A stretch of 64,000 nt of DNA from Mycobacterium sp. IS-1742 (GTDB lineage: Bacteria > Actinomycetota > Actinomycetes > Mycobacteriales > Mycobacteriaceae): positions 124,001 to 188,000 of the forward strand of contig NZ_LQIV01000045.1 in the NCBI RefSeq assembly GCF_001500125.1, read 5' to 3'. The notes beneath the pieces were generated by a model. The model was not told where the DNA came from. It saw only the letters and a program-made list of their open reading frames with translations, and did no database searches. Positions 32,252 to 40,810 of the stretch are shown here, in pieces (the first letter of the stretch is position 1; each line of letters opens with the position of its first letter). The position numbers were made by a program, and so were the translations under genes.

Positions 32252-32674
32252 GTGCCCGTTCCCGCGCCGTCAACCGTGCGTCAGGCCGCCGTGCTGGTGG
32301 CCCTCGAGGGAGCCACCGGTGTGGTGGCCGCCCTCGTCTATCTCGTCAGCGGCTTCTCGCGCGCCGAGGAGGCCGGGCTGAACAAGTTCGGCACGGCGGC
32401 GTGGTTCGCGATCGTCGGCGGCGGGGTGATGGCTGCCGCGTGGGCGCTGTGGACCGGACGGCGGTGGGGCCGGGGCATCGCGGTGTTCGCGCAGCTGCTG
32501 TTGCTTCCGGTGACGTGGTACGTGGCGGTCGGATCGCATCAGTGGTTCTTCGGCATCCCGGTCGCCGTGGTCGCGCTCACCGCGCTGCTGCTCTTGTTCA
32601 GCCCCTCGGCGTTGCAGTGGCTGGGCGCTCAGGACCCCGCCAGTGCCGACAATTCCGGACCCGACACCCGGTAG
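32252..32674 (+). CDS. Small integral membrane protein (Rv3217c-like)
   Basis: A 140-residue protein with four predicted transmembrane segments (about 10-30, 48-68, 74-92, 97-118) and a short hydrophilic tail. No catalytic motif is visible. The position next to the lipid kinase and GNAT matches Rv3217c, whose function is unknown. TAGGCT at 32238-32243 is a good -10 placed so that transcription would begin at about the GTG, suggesting a leaderless mRNA. Its last 46 bp overlap the convergent acetyltransferase gene. Confidence 0.75.
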   Translation: MPVPAPSTVRQAAVLVALEGATGVVAALVYLVSGFSRAEEAGLNKFGTAAWFAIVGGGVMAAAWALWTGRRWGRGIAVFAQLLLLPVTWYVAVGSHQWFFGIPVAVVALTALLLLFSPSALQWLGAQDPASADNSGPDTR

Positions 32675-33108
32675 GTGATCCAGTCGGTCTGGGGTCTGCC
32701 TCCGACGGCGTCGTAGAGCGCGATCGCGTTCTCGTTCCAGTCCAGCACCGCCCACGACAGTCTGCTGTAGCCGTTGGCCACGCATTCGCGGGCCAGGGTC
32801 GACAGCAGGGTGCGGGCCAGTCCGTGGCGGCGGTACTGCGGTCGGACGAACAGGTCCTCGAGGTAGATGCCGGCCACGCCGTCCCAGGTCGAGAAGTTGT
32901 AGAACCAGAGGGCCCCGGCGGCGGCCCGACCGTCGACCTCGGCGAGGTGACCGTAGACGCGGGGCTGCGCACCGAAAAGCGCTTCGCGCAACTGTTTCTC
33001 GGTCACCGTGCACTCCGCGGACGCGCGTTCGAACGCGGCCAGCTCGTGCACCATTGCGGTGAGCTCCACCTCGTCACCGGGCTCCACCCGGCGGATGGTC
33101 ACAGTCAT
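32629..33108 (-). CDS. GNAT-family N-acetyltransferase (Rv3216-like)
   Basis: A 159-residue GNAT. The acetyl-CoA pyrophosphate loop is in VRPQYRRHGLARTLL, and NENAIALYDAVGG is the usual C-terminal helix. The N-terminus MTVTIRRVEPGDE and LEDLFVRPQYR resemble diamine (spermidine/thialysine) N-acetyltransferases, so a small amine is a plausible substrate. It overlaps entC by ATGA as the downstream gene of the gpm2-entC-GNAT run. Its 3' end overlaps the convergent Rv3217c-like gene. Confidence 0.88.
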   Translation of the reverse strand: MTVTIRRVEPGDEVELTAMVHELAAFERASAECTVTEKQLREALFGAQPRVYGHLAEVDGRAAAGALWFYNFSTWDGVAGIYLEDLFVRPQYRRHGLARTLLSTLARECVANGYSRLSWAVLDWNENAIALYDAVGGRPQTDWITYRVSGPELSALAGS

Positions 33109-34214
33109 GGCGTTACCCCCAGTGCGGACAGGATGGTGGTGAATTTCGTTGTGGTCTCGGCTACTTCGTCGTCGGGATCGGATTCGGCGACGATGCCGCC
33201 GCCGGAGTGGGCCGCCGCGCCGCGACGGTCCGCGGTCAGTTGCGCGCACCGGATGGACACCACCCAGCGGCCGTCGCCCGCGGCGTCGCACCACCCGACG
33301 GCGCCGGCGTAGAAGCCGCGATCGCCCTCGAGGCGCTGGATCAGTGCGGCGGCCAGGTCGGTGGGGACTCCGCCGACCGCCGGGGTGGGGTGTAGCGCGA
33401 CCGCGAGATCCAGTGCGGTGGTGGACGTCTGGCGTAGGCGTCCGGTGATCTGCGTGCTGAGGTGCCAGACGGCGGCGGTCGCGCTGAGGTGCGGTGTCGG
33501 CGCGATCTGCAGATCCACGCAGTAGGGGTCGAGGGCCTTGCGCACCTCGTCGATCACGATCGCGTGCTCGTGGCGGTTCTTGGCCGAATCGGCGAGCGCA
33601 GCGCCGCTGGCCCGGTCGGCCGCGGGGTCGGCGAAGCGCGGCGCCGAACCGGCGAACGGCTGGCATGTCACGACGTCCCCGCGCCGGGCCACCAGGAGTT
33701 CGGGGCTGGCGCCGATCAGGGCCGCACCGCGGTGGCGCTCGTCGGCGGCGGTGAGGTCGGCCAGGTATGCGTTGGCGCCCGCGTCGTCGGAGAACAGGCG
33801 CCGCAGTAGGGTCCTCGCGTCGAGCGGTCCGTCGGCGGTGAGGTGCAACGCCCGTGCGAGGACGACCTTGTGTAGTCCGGTCGCGGGGTCGTTCAGCGCG
33901 CTCACCGCCGACGCGACGCGCGCGCGGTGCTCGTGCGGTGCGGGCCGGAACTCGGCGATGTGCACGTGGGGAAGGTCGGCGGTGGGCCAGTCCGGTAGCG
34001 CCTCGACGAAGCGGACGTCCTGTGGGCGGAACAGTGCCGTCGGCGCGGTCAGATCGAAGGGCAACGCGCCCAACACGATCGGCGTGTCACCGGCGGCCAG
34101 CGCGGCGCGCGCGTCCGGCAGTGCGGGGTACGCGGTGTGGAGGCCGTCGGCCAGGACGACACCGTCGGCGCCGGCCAGGACGAAGGTCGGCTCGGCGTCC
34201 GCAGGCCCGGTCAC
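33105..34214 (-). CDS. entC: Isochorismate synthase EntC-like
   Basis: A 369-residue chorismate-binding enzyme annotated EntC in M. tuberculosis (Rv3215). It converts chorismate to isochorismate for menaquinone or siderophore synthesis. Conserved blocks are SPELLVARRGDVVTCQPFAG, DEVRKALDPYC and HPTPAVGGVP, with GFYAGAVGW near the C-terminus. I place the start at the GTG overlapping the stop of the preceding phosphatase gene; the open frame runs about 25 codons further upstream. It could be another isochorismate/salicylate synthase-type enzyme, but no pyruvate-lyase partner is near. Confidence 0.88.
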   Translation of the reverse strand: MTGPADAEPTFVLAGADGVVLADGLHTAYPALPDARAALAAGDTPIVLGALPFDLTAPTALFRPQDVRFVEALPDWPTADLPHVHIAEFRPAPHEHRARVASAVSALNDPATGLHKVVLARALHLTADGPLDARTLLRRLFSDDAGANAYLADLTAADERHRGAALIGASPELLVARRGDVVTCQPFAGSAPRFADPAADRASGAALADSAKNRHEHAIVIDEVRKALDPYCVDLQIAPTPHLSATAAVWHLSTQITGRLRQTSTTALDLAVALHPTPAVGGVPTDLAAALIQRLEGDRGFYAGAVGWCDAAGDGRWVVSIRCAQLTADRRGAAAHSGGGIVAESDPDDEVAETTTKFTTILSALGVTP

Positions 34215-34822
34215 GTCGGCATGCACGGATGCGGGTAACCGGTCAGCGCCAGTGCACTGATCTGGCGTACGCCGTGCTCCCATCCGCACACCGCGATCGA
34301 TGCCGCCACCATCGCGAACCGGATGCCGTCGGTCAGCGGCAGCTCCGCCCAGCGGGTGATCACCGCCCGGGAGAAGTGGCCGTGCCCGACGAAGATGACG
34401 TCGCGGGTCTCGAGGTGCCCGCAGGCCATCTCCACCGCGCGGTCAGCGCGTTCGCGGACCGCCTCGACGCTCTCCCCGCCGGGACAGCCGTGGGTCCAGA
34501 CCAGCCAGTCCGGGTCGGATTCGCGGATCTCGGGTGTGGTGCGGCCCTCGTAGTCGCCGTAATCCCATTCGACGAGCAGCTCGGAGACCTCGTCCACGGC
34601 CAGGCCGGCCAGTTTCGCGGTGTCCAGCGCCCGCCGCCGTGGGCTGCTGATCACCAGCGGGTCGTCCAGCGTGAGCCGGTCCAGGGCCTCGGCGGTGCGG
34701 GTGGCCTGGTCACGGCCGGTTTCGGTCAGTTCGAGGTCGGTGCGGCTGGTGTGGCGTCCCGAACGCGACCACTCCGTCTCGCCGTGCCGGATCAGCAGAA
34801 GTCGATGGTCGGTCAGGCCCAC
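34211..34822 (-). CDS. gpm2: Histidine phosphatase-family acid phosphatase (gpm2/Rv3214-like)
   Basis: A 203-residue histidine phosphatase. The catalytic RHGE is near residues 12-15 (LLLIRHGETEW) and a second catalytic His is in VGHGHFSRAV. The family was called phosphoglycerate mutase 2, but M. tuberculosis Rv3214 has been shown to be a phosphatase. The GTG at 34822 gives the same 203-residue length. It is the first gene of a three-gene minus-strand run overlapping entC by GTGA. Confidence 0.9.
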   Translation of the reverse strand: MGLTDHRLLLIRHGETEWSRSGRHTSRTDLELTETGRDQATRTAEALDRLTLDDPLVISSPRRRALDTAKLAGLAVDEVSELLVEWDYGDYEGRTTPEIRESDPDWLVWTHGCPGGESVEAVRERADRAVEMACGHLETRDVIFVGHGHFSRAVITRWAELPLTDGIRFAMVAASIAVCGWEHGVRQISALALTGYPHPCMPT

Positions 34823-34873
34823 ACCCGCCGATTCTGCCGCACGTCCGTGTGTCTCGGCCCTGCGCGTGTCAGG

Positions 34874-35677
34874 ATGGCACCCGTGACGCGAGTACTTGCG
34901 GTCGCCAATCAAAAGGGTGGGGTCGCCAAAACGACGACGGTTGCGTCGCTTGGTGCGGCGATGGCGGAGAGCGGCAAGCGGGTGCTGCTGGTCGATCTGG
35001 ACCCTCAGGGGTCGCTGACGTTCTCGATGGGCCACGACCCCGACAAGTTGCCGGTCTCGGTGCACGAAGTGCTGCTCGGGGAGGTGGAACCGGATGCGGC
35101 GTTGGTGGACACACCGGAGGGGATGACGTTGCTGCCGGCCAACATCGACCTGGCCGGCGCCGAGGCGATGCTGCTGATGCGGGCCGGGCGCGAACATGCG
35201 CTCAAACGCGCGCTGGCCAAGGTCACCGGCACGTTCGACGTGGTGCTGATCGACTGCCCGCCGTCGCTGGGCGTGCTCACGCTCAACGGACTCACCGCCG
35301 CCGACGAGGTCATCGTGCCGTTGCAGTGCGAGACGCTGGCGCACCGCGGGGTGGGCCAGTTCCTGCGCACGGTGTCCGACGTCCAGGCCATCACCAACCC
35401 GGACCTGAGGCTGCTGGGCGCGCTGCCGACGCTGTACGACTCCAGGACCACCCACAGCCGGGACGTGCTCTTCGACGTCGTCGACCGCTACGAGCTGCCG
35501 GTGCTGGCGCCGCCGATCCCCCGGACCGTGCGGTTCGCCGAGGCCAGCGCGTCGGGCTCGTCGGTGCTGGCGGGCCGCAAGAACAAGGGTGCGCTGGCCT
35601 ACCGGGATCTGGCCGCAGCGCTGCTCAAGCACTGGAAGAACGGTAAGGACCTGCCCACCTACGCCCCGGAGTTCTAG
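34874..35677 (+). CDS. ParA/Soj-like ATPase (Rv3213c-like)
   Basis: A 267-residue ParA-type ATPase with deviant Walker A KGGVAKT (about 14-20), Walker A' LLVDLDPQGSLT and Walker B VVLIDCPPSLG. It is chromosomal but has no ParB neighbour, so it differs from the ParA at the origin. Roles in segregation, positioning or cell-wall control are possible but unproven. I used the ATG at 34874; a GTG at 34883 is a serious alternative, since no ribosome site precedes either and a CAGGAT -10 would favour leaderless translation from it. The stop overlaps that of the convergent gene (CTAG). Confidence 0.88.
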   Translation: MAPVTRVLAVANQKGGVAKTTTVASLGAAMAESGKRVLLVDLDPQGSLTFSMGHDPDKLPVSVHEVLLGEVEPDAALVDTPEGMTLLPANIDLAGAEAMLLMRAGREHALKRALAKVTGTFDVVLIDCPPSLGVLTLNGLTAADEVIVPLQCETLAHRGVGQFLRTVSDVQAITNPDLRLLGALPTLYDSRTTHSRDVLFDVVDRYELPVLAPPIPRTVRFAEASASGSSVLAGRKNKGALAYRDLAAALLKHWKNGKDLPTYAPEF

Positions 35678-36885
35678 CCCAGTCCGGCCAGTTCGCCGCC
35701 GCGCAGTTCCACGAGGTGGTCACCGACCACCGCGGGGACGACCGCGCCGTCGACCGGGGGACGGGCCAGGGGGATGTGCCGTTCGCCGGTGCCCGAACCC
35801 GGGTCGAAGACGTCATACCCGTCGGTGACCGGCACCAGCAACCGATCGGCCATCTCGGCCGCCGGCCCGAGCGGCAGGCTCGGTCCCGACGGTGTGACCG
35901 TGTACTTGTACCGGAGGCCGGAGCCGTCGAACACCATCACCGAGTCCCCGGTCCACCACGTGATCACGTCACCCGCGCGCGTCGCGACGGCGTCCGGGGA
36001 CGCGGGCGTCGTCATCAAGGTGCTGGCCACCGTCGTCCCGGTCTCGTCGATGACGTTGACGGTCGGCTTCGGCGTCGGCAGGTACACCGCCGTGGTGGTG
36101 TCCGAGACGGCGATGACGCGGGCGTCGGAGTCGGCGGCCACATCCGGCAGTTCCACGTACTTGATGTCCGGCACGTCCTCTTCGTCGGACGGCCGCAGCA
36201 GCGTCAAGCGCAGGTCGGGCTCGTTCGGGCAGGCCTCGAGCACCGAGACCGCGGAGGAACTGGCGGCCGCCGACGTCAGGCGGCACAGGGGCGCGACGGG
36301 CACGTCGGGTTTGATCCGGGCGTCGAGCGCGCCGTAGCTGAGCATGCGAACCATGTCCGAACGCCACACCTCGAGTCGGCTCTCGCCGAACGACAGCACC
36401 GTGGTGCCGTCGGTGCTCAAGGTCACCTTCGGGTCGGCGAACCCGGTGCGCGCATTGCCGCGCTTACCCGTTCTGCCGTTGATCGTGCTGACCTGACCGC
36501 ACCCCCGCGAGTCCGGGTACACGGCCACCGCGTAGTGGTAGACCGAGGTGACGCCGCACAGGTCGACACCGCGGGCGTAGCTCCACACCGTGTCCCCGCT
36601 GGCGGGATCACGACCCTGCACCGTCTGACCGTCACCAGTCACGACGCTGCCGCCGACGACGACCGGCAGCCGTGTCTTCGGGCTGGCGGCGCTCCACAGT
36701 TCCCGCAGGGTCCGCGGCACCTCGGTCGCGGGGTCGGGATCGGCCACCGCCTGCGCGGCGGGCCGGCTGATGGTGGCTCTGGCGTCGCTGGTCCACCAGA
36801 CCACGGCCGCGGCCACCGCGGCCACGGCGGCGATCGCGACGGCGGCGATCACGTCACCGCGGGTGCGGCGCTCCGGTTTGACCAC
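35674..36885 (-). CDS. Rv3212-like membrane-anchored beta-propeller-type protein
   Basis: A 403-residue protein with a short basic cytoplasmic N-terminus (VKPERRTRGD), one transmembrane segment at about 12-33 (AVAIAAVAAVAAAVVWW) and a large extracytoplasmic domain. The domain has repeated blade-like units of the PQQ/WD type (GQTVQGRDPASGDTVW, GTTVASTLMTTP). It corresponds to the mycobacterial Rv3212 family of unknown function. I set the start at the GTG of 36885; the open frame extends upstream through rhlE DNA and is rejected. It lies 19 bp downstream of rhlE in the same direction, probably one operon. Confidence 0.8.
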   Translation of the reverse strand: MVKPERRTRGDVIAAVAIAAVAAVAAAVVWWTSDARATISRPAAQAVADPDPATEVPRTLRELWSAASPKTRLPVVVGGSVVTGDGQTVQGRDPASGDTVWSYARGVDLCGVTSVYHYAVAVYPDSRGCGQVSTINGRTGKRGNARTGFADPKVTLSTDGTTVLSFGESRLEVWRSDMVRMLSYGALDARIKPDVPVAPLCRLTSAAASSSAVSVLEACPNEPDLRLTLLRPSDEEDVPDIKYVELPDVAADSDARVIAVSDTTTAVYLPTPKPTVNVIDETGTTVASTLMTTPASPDAVATRAGDVITWWTGDSVMVFDGSGLRYKYTVTPSGPSLPLGPAAEMADRLLVPVTDGYDVFDPGSGTGERHIPLARPPVDGAVVPAVVGDHLVELRGGELAGLG

Positions 36886-36904
36886 TGATGCGGCTGGCCG
36901 TCGG

Positions 36905-38425
36905 TCAGCTGGTGGTGGACGCGGCCTTGCGCGGACGCCGACGGCGGCGCCGACGCCCGGCCTGGCCGGACTCGCCGCCAGAATCGGCGTCCGACTCCGT
37001 CTGACCGGCTGTGGCCTCGGTGGCCGGCTGCTCGGCCGAGCCCTCGACGTGGCCGGTGACCGGCTTGCCGGCGCGGGTGCGGCGACGGTTGCGCGACCGG
37101 CTGCGCGTGGGCTTGTCGTCCCCGTCGCGGTCACCGTCACGCTCGCCACGGGCGGCGCGTTCGGGGCGCTTCGCGGCCCTGGCCTTCGGCTCACCCACCG
37201 AACCGCCGGCGTCGGTGGGGATGCTCAGCTCCTCGTAGAGATGGGGCGAGCTGGAGTACGTCTCGGCCGGATCGGGGGTGTTCAGGCCGAGCGCCTTGTC
37301 GATCATCGACCAGCGGGGGAGTTCGTCCCAGTCGACCAGCGTCACCGCGACACCGGTCTTGCCCGCGCGGCCGGTCCGGCCGATGCGGTGCACGTAGGCC
37401 TGCTCGTCCTCGGGGATCTGGAAGTTGATGACGTGGGTGATGTCGTCGATGTCGATGCCGCGCGCCGCGACGTCGGTGGCGACCAGCACGTCGACCTCGC
37501 CGGTGCGGAAGCTCTTGAGCGCCTTCTCGCGCGCGCCCTGGCCGAGGTCACCGTGGACGGCGCCGACCTTGAAGCCGCGCTCGGCGAGTTCGTCGGCCAC
37601 CTTCTGCGCGGTGCGCTTGGTGCGGGTGAAGATCATCGTCGCGCCGCGGCCGTCGGCCTGCAGGATGCGGCTGACCATCTCGACCTTGTCCAGCGCGTGG
37701 GCCCGGTAGGCGAACTGGGCGGTGGTGTCGTGCGTGGCGGCCGAATGCGGCGCCTCAGCCCGGATGTGGGTGGGCTGATTCATGAAGGTGCGGGCCAGCG
37801 TGATGATCGGATCCGGCATCGTGGCGGAGAACAGCATCGCCTGGCGGGTGTCGGGGGTCTGGCGCAGGATCCGCTCGATGTCGGGCAGGAAGCCCAGGTC
37901 GAGCATCTCGTCGGCCTCGTCGAGCACCAGCACGTTCAGGCCGCCGAGCTGCAGGTGACCCTGCTGGGCCAGGTCGAGCAGGCGGCCCGGGGTTCCCACC
38001 ACGACGTCGGCGCCCTTGCGCAGCGACTCGATCTGGGGCTCGTAGGGGCGGCCGCCGTAGATCGACACGACGGACAGTTTCCGGTCGCCGGCGGTCAGGT
38101 ACTTGGCGGCCAGCGACAGGTCGCTGTGGACCTGCAGGCACAGCTCGCGGGTCGGCACCACGATCAGGGCGCGCGGGATACCGGTGAGGGTCTTCTCGGT
38201 GTCGGTGGTGACCCGTTGCAGCAGCGGGACGCCGAAGGCGTAGGTCTTGCCCATCCCGGTGCGGGCCTGACCGATCAGGTCGTCGCCGGCCAACGCCATG
38301 GGCAGCGTCAGTTCCTGGATGGCGAACGGCTGGTGGATGCCTTCCTCGGCGAGTGCGCGACAGATCTCGTCGCGTACGCCGAGGCTGGCGAATGTCATGT
38401 CAACAGGAGTTGTCAAAGGAGTCAT
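36905..38425 (-). CDS. rhlE: DEAD-box RNA helicase RhlE-like
   Basis: A 506-residue DEAD-box helicase. Motifs appear in order: Q motif FAIQELTLP, motif I ARTGMGKT, Ia PTRELC, Ib TPGR, II DEAD, III SAT, and in the second RecA fold IV IFTRTK, V ATDVAARGIDI and VI HRIGRTGR. The last ~110 residues are Lys/Arg-rich and disordered, as in cold-shock helicases and RNA degradosome partners. It equals Rv3211. The ATG at 38425 is used; an in-frame ATG nine codons later is possible. A 267-bp leader region precedes it. Confidence 0.93.
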   Translation of the reverse strand: MTPLTTPVDMTFASLGVRDEICRALAEEGIHQPFAIQELTLPMALAGDDLIGQARTGMGKTYAFGVPLLQRVTTDTEKTLTGIPRALIVVPTRELCLQVHSDLSLAAKYLTAGDRKLSVVSIYGGRPYEPQIESLRKGADVVVGTPGRLLDLAQQGHLQLGGLNVLVLDEADEMLDLGFLPDIERILRQTPDTRQAMLFSATMPDPIITLARTFMNQPTHIRAEAPHSAATHDTTAQFAYRAHALDKVEMVSRILQADGRGATMIFTRTKRTAQKVADELAERGFKVGAVHGDLGQGAREKALKSFRTGEVDVLVATDVAARGIDIDDITHVINFQIPEDEQAYVHRIGRTGRAGKTGVAVTLVDWDELPRWSMIDKALGLNTPDPAETYSSSPHLYEELSIPTDAGGSVGEPKARAAKRPERAARGERDGDRDGDDKPTRSRSRNRRRTRAGKPVTGHVEGSAEQPATEATAGQTESDADSGGESGQAGRRRRRRRPRKAASTTS

Positions 38426-38692
38426 GCGAAGTGAACGTGGCCTTTCATAGTCGACTCAAAGTCGGACCTCGTGGTTTTCCACGCGCACACGAGTCTGACG
38501 ATGAAGCGGCCTCGTCGCCCGTCACGGGCGGTGCCGATCCGTTGGGCCCTGCACTTTCGGAGGCGGGCCAACGCGTGCACGCACATTTCTTTAGGGAGCG
38601 GCCCGTCTCGAATGAGCCGCCGCCTGGAGCCATCATACCCTGGATGGCTTTGCCGACGTGGAGCGGCGCTCGTCGGCCATTACAGTTGGGCC
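38426..38692. other. Divergent leader region of rhlE and the ferritin-like gene
   Basis: No gene is supported here. It contains the hairpin CGCCCG-TCA-CGGGCG (38516-38530) and an imperfect GTTGGGCCC...GGGCCAAC stem (38541-38572). The rhlE leader may be long; DEAD-box genes often have structured, cold-responsive leaders. I see no riboswitch class that I recognise. Confidence 0.45.
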
Positions 38693-39397
38693 ATGAATTC
38701 GACGCCGCCTGCTGCCTCGGGAGAACAGACCGTCACCCCGCAAACGGCAGGTGTGTCGGCCGATCATCCCGGCGTCGACAAGCTGTTCGCGCTGCTCGCC
38801 TACGGTGAGGTGGCCGCGTTCTACCGGCTGACCGACGAGGCGCGGATGGCCCCCAACCTGCGCGGACGCATCAACATGGCGTGTATGGCGGCCGCGGAGA
38901 TGAACCACTACGAGTTGCTGCGGGAGGCGATGGAGCGCCGCGGCGTCGACGTGGTGCCCGCGATGACGAACTATGCCTCGGCGCTGGAGAACTATCACCG
39001 TCTGACCACGCCGAGCACCTGGCTCGAGGCGCTGGTCAAGACCTACGTCGGCGATGCGCTCGCCGCGGACTTCTACAACGAGATCGCCGCTGCCCTGCCC
39101 GACGAGGTGGCCGCGGTGGTGCGCGGCGTGCTGGCCGAGACCGGGCACTCGCAGTTCGTGGTCGCCGAGGTGCGCGCCGCGGTGACCGCCAGCGACCGGC
39201 AGCGGCACCGCTTGGCGCTGTGGTCGCGGCGGCTGCTGGGCGAGGCGATCACGCAGGCGCAGTACGTCCTGGCCGATCACGACGAACTCGTCGACCTCGT
39301 GATGGCCGGCGGTGAGGGGTTGACGCAGGTGGCCGGATTCTTCGACCGGTTACAGCAGACCCACCACGCCCGGATGCAGGAACTCGGCCTGGCCTGA
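38693..39397 (+). CDS. Ferritin-like fold protein (Rv3210c-like, MiaE-related)
   Basis: A 234-residue four-helix ferritin-like protein. Likely di-iron ligands are a Glu in GEVAAFYRL, EMNH in the second helix, a Glu in DFYNEIAAA and ETGH in the fourth helix, so the carboxylate/histidine pattern is intact. It belongs to the group annotated tRNA-(MS[2]IO[6]A)-hydroxylase-like in actinobacteria, but the actual substrate is not established. ATG 38693 begins a short disordered N-terminus; a longer reading crosses the shared promoter region and is rejected. Confidence 0.82.
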   Translation: MNSTPPAASGEQTVTPQTAGVSADHPGVDKLFALLAYGEVAAFYRLTDEARMAPNLRGRINMACMAAAEMNHYELLREAMERRGVDVVPAMTNYASALENYHRLTTPSTWLEALVKTYVGDALAADFYNEIAAALPDEVAAVVRGVLAETGHSQFVVAEVRAAVTASDRQRHRLALWSRRLLGEAITQAQYVLADHDELVDLVMAGGEGLTQVAGFFDRLQQTHHARMQELGLA

Positions 39398-39401
39398 GGC
39401 G

Positions 39402-40247
39402 CTACTGCGTGCAGGTGGCGATCATCGAGTTGTTGTTTTGCGAGACCAGCGCCGTGCCCGCGGCGTCGGTGATCGCGCAGTTGAGCTGACCTCCGACGCT
39501 GGTGGCGGTGACCGATTTGAGTTCCACGCCGGGGTCGAGCACGACGGTCTTCGACCACGGCAGCGTCACGTTGACGTCGGTCTGCAGTGCGCCCTGCTGG
39601 TCGGTGTAGATGACGGTCACGAAGTCGATGAGCTGGCGGTTGCCGGTGACCGTGTAGGTGATCGCGCGAGGGGTCGCCGCGGGCGGCGGCGGGGGAGCGA
39701 CCGCGCTCGGGGCCGGACCCGGGGTGGCGCTCGCCGTCGGCGACGGAGGAGCGGTCGGAGTCACGGTCGTGATGGTCTCGGGGGCCAGCGAGGCGACCGG
39801 GGGCGGTGCGGGCGCCGAGGTGTCCTGCGGCGCGGCGGTGGCCGGTGGCGGGCTCTGCATCGAGGAGTCGACCGTCGCGGAGACCGATCCGCTGTCGCCG
39901 CCGCCGAGGATCACCACCGTGCAGATCACCGCGACGAGCAGGACCGCGCCCGCGACGCCGGCGATCCACTTCCAGCGGGTGTCGAGGGTCGTCGCGTACG
40001 CATACGCGTCGTAGTCCTCGTAATCCTCGTAATCGGCGTCCTCGAGCTCCGTTGCGCCGTACGGTGCGGAGTCCCAGCTCTGCCCGTGGCCGGTGTGGGC
40101 GCGGTAGGTGCCGGTTCCGACGGCGGTGTCGGCGTACTGGCGGTACCCCGGGTGATCGGCGCCGGTGTACGGCTCGTGACTCGGGCGGTCCACGCGTTCG
40201 GTCCGCGCGGATGTGTACGGCGAATGCGGCGAATAATGCCTGGTCAT
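39402..40247 (-). CDS. MmpS-family-like membrane protein (Rv3209-like)
   Basis: A 281-residue protein. About 95 cytoplasmic residues rich in Tyr, Asp and Glu (repeats of EDYEDYDAYAY) precede one transmembrane segment at about 95-115. A Pro/Thr/Ala-rich linker (about 125-195) follows, then a C-terminal immunoglobulin-like MmpS domain beginning ITYTVTGNRQLIDFVTVIYTD. MmpS proteins partner MmpL lipid exporters, but no mmpL gene is nearby. It corresponds to the Thr/Pro-rich Rv3209, with a longer N-terminus. The frame is open further upstream across an inverted repeat; the ATG at 40247 is chosen. Confidence 0.8.
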   Translation of the reverse strand: MTRHYSPHSPYTSARTERVDRPSHEPYTGADHPGYRQYADTAVGTGTYRAHTGHGQSWDSAPYGATELEDADYEDYEDYDAYAYATTLDTRWKWIAGVAGAVLLVAVICTVVILGGGDSGSVSATVDSSMQSPPPATAAPQDTSAPAPPPVASLAPETITTVTPTAPPSPTASATPGPAPSAVAPPPPPAATPRAITYTVTGNRQLIDFVTVIYTDQQGALQTDVNVTLPWSKTVVLDPGVELKSVTATSVGGQLNCAITDAAGTALVSQNNNSMIATCTQ

Positions 40248-40373
40248 GGCGGCTTTCCGGTAGCGTGCAGCGGCTCTGCGTCCGATGCTAGCGGGGTAGA
40301 AGTGACAGATGAGGCCTGGGCGGCATTCGATTCGGTCACGGTCCGGCGTCGGTTCGGTCGCTATGCGCTTCTG

Positions 40374-40434
40374 CGCGAAACAGCATTCCCTGTCGCCAAG
40401 TCGCACGCCTGACCGCAGGGAATGCTGTTTCGCG
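40374..40434. repeat. Long inverted repeat in a divergent intergenic region
   Basis: Perfect 19-bp arms, CGCGAAACAGCATTCCCTG at 40374-40392 and its complement at 40416-40434, with a 23-nt loop. It looks like a terminator hairpin, but the flanking genes (MmpS-like at 40247, TB9.4 at 40556) point away from it, so a terminator is not expected. The remaining 40248-40555 holds no gene I can support. A second small palindrome AGGAGT-GAGCG-ACTCCT lies at 40521-40537. Confidence 0.75.
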
Positions 40435-40555
40435 GCACCACGCCGCACCGCTTCGCGCAGCGCGTAATCACCAGGGCGGCGACGGGGACGCGGCGTCCAC
40501 TAGCCTTTCCGGTGAGCGACAGGAGTGAGCGACTCCTACGACGAAAGGGTGCAGC

Positions 40556-40810
40556 GTGGAGGTCAAGATCGGTGTCTCGGACAGCCCACGCGAGCTCGTC
40601 CTCAACAGCGCGCAGACGCCCGGTGAGGTCGAGAAGCTGGTGACCGACGCCCTCGCCGAGGGCGCGGGCGGCGTGCTGGCGCTGTCGGACGAGAAGGGGC
40701 GGCGCTACCTGGTGCAGACCAGCCGGATCGCCTACGTGGAGATCGGCGCAGCCGATGTGCGGCGGGTCGGCTTCGGTGTCGTCGGCGCGGAGGCCATCAA
40801 GAACGGGTGA
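40556..40810 (+). CDS. DUF3107 protein, TB9.4 (Rv3208A-like)
   Basis: An 84-residue small protein from a GTG with GAAAGGG upstream. It begins MEVKIGVSDSPREL and contains GGRRYLVQTSRIAYVEIG-like sequence, typical of the actinobacterial DUF3107 family, known in M. tuberculosis as the T-cell antigen TB9.4. No enzymatic motif. Its last 14 bp overlap the convergent TetR gene. Function unknown; presence next to this TetR gene is conserved in mycobacteria. Confidence 0.88.
   Translation: MEVKIGVSDSPRELVLNSAQTPGEVEKLVTDALAEGAGGVLALSDEKGRRYLVQTSRIAYVEIGAADVRRVGFGVVGAEAIKNG

Noticed and set aside
40248..40448. N-terminal extension of the MmpS-like frame across the inverted repeat
   Set aside because: The extension has no similarity to membrane proteins and spans the 19-bp repeat; the ATG at 40247 gives a sensible start.
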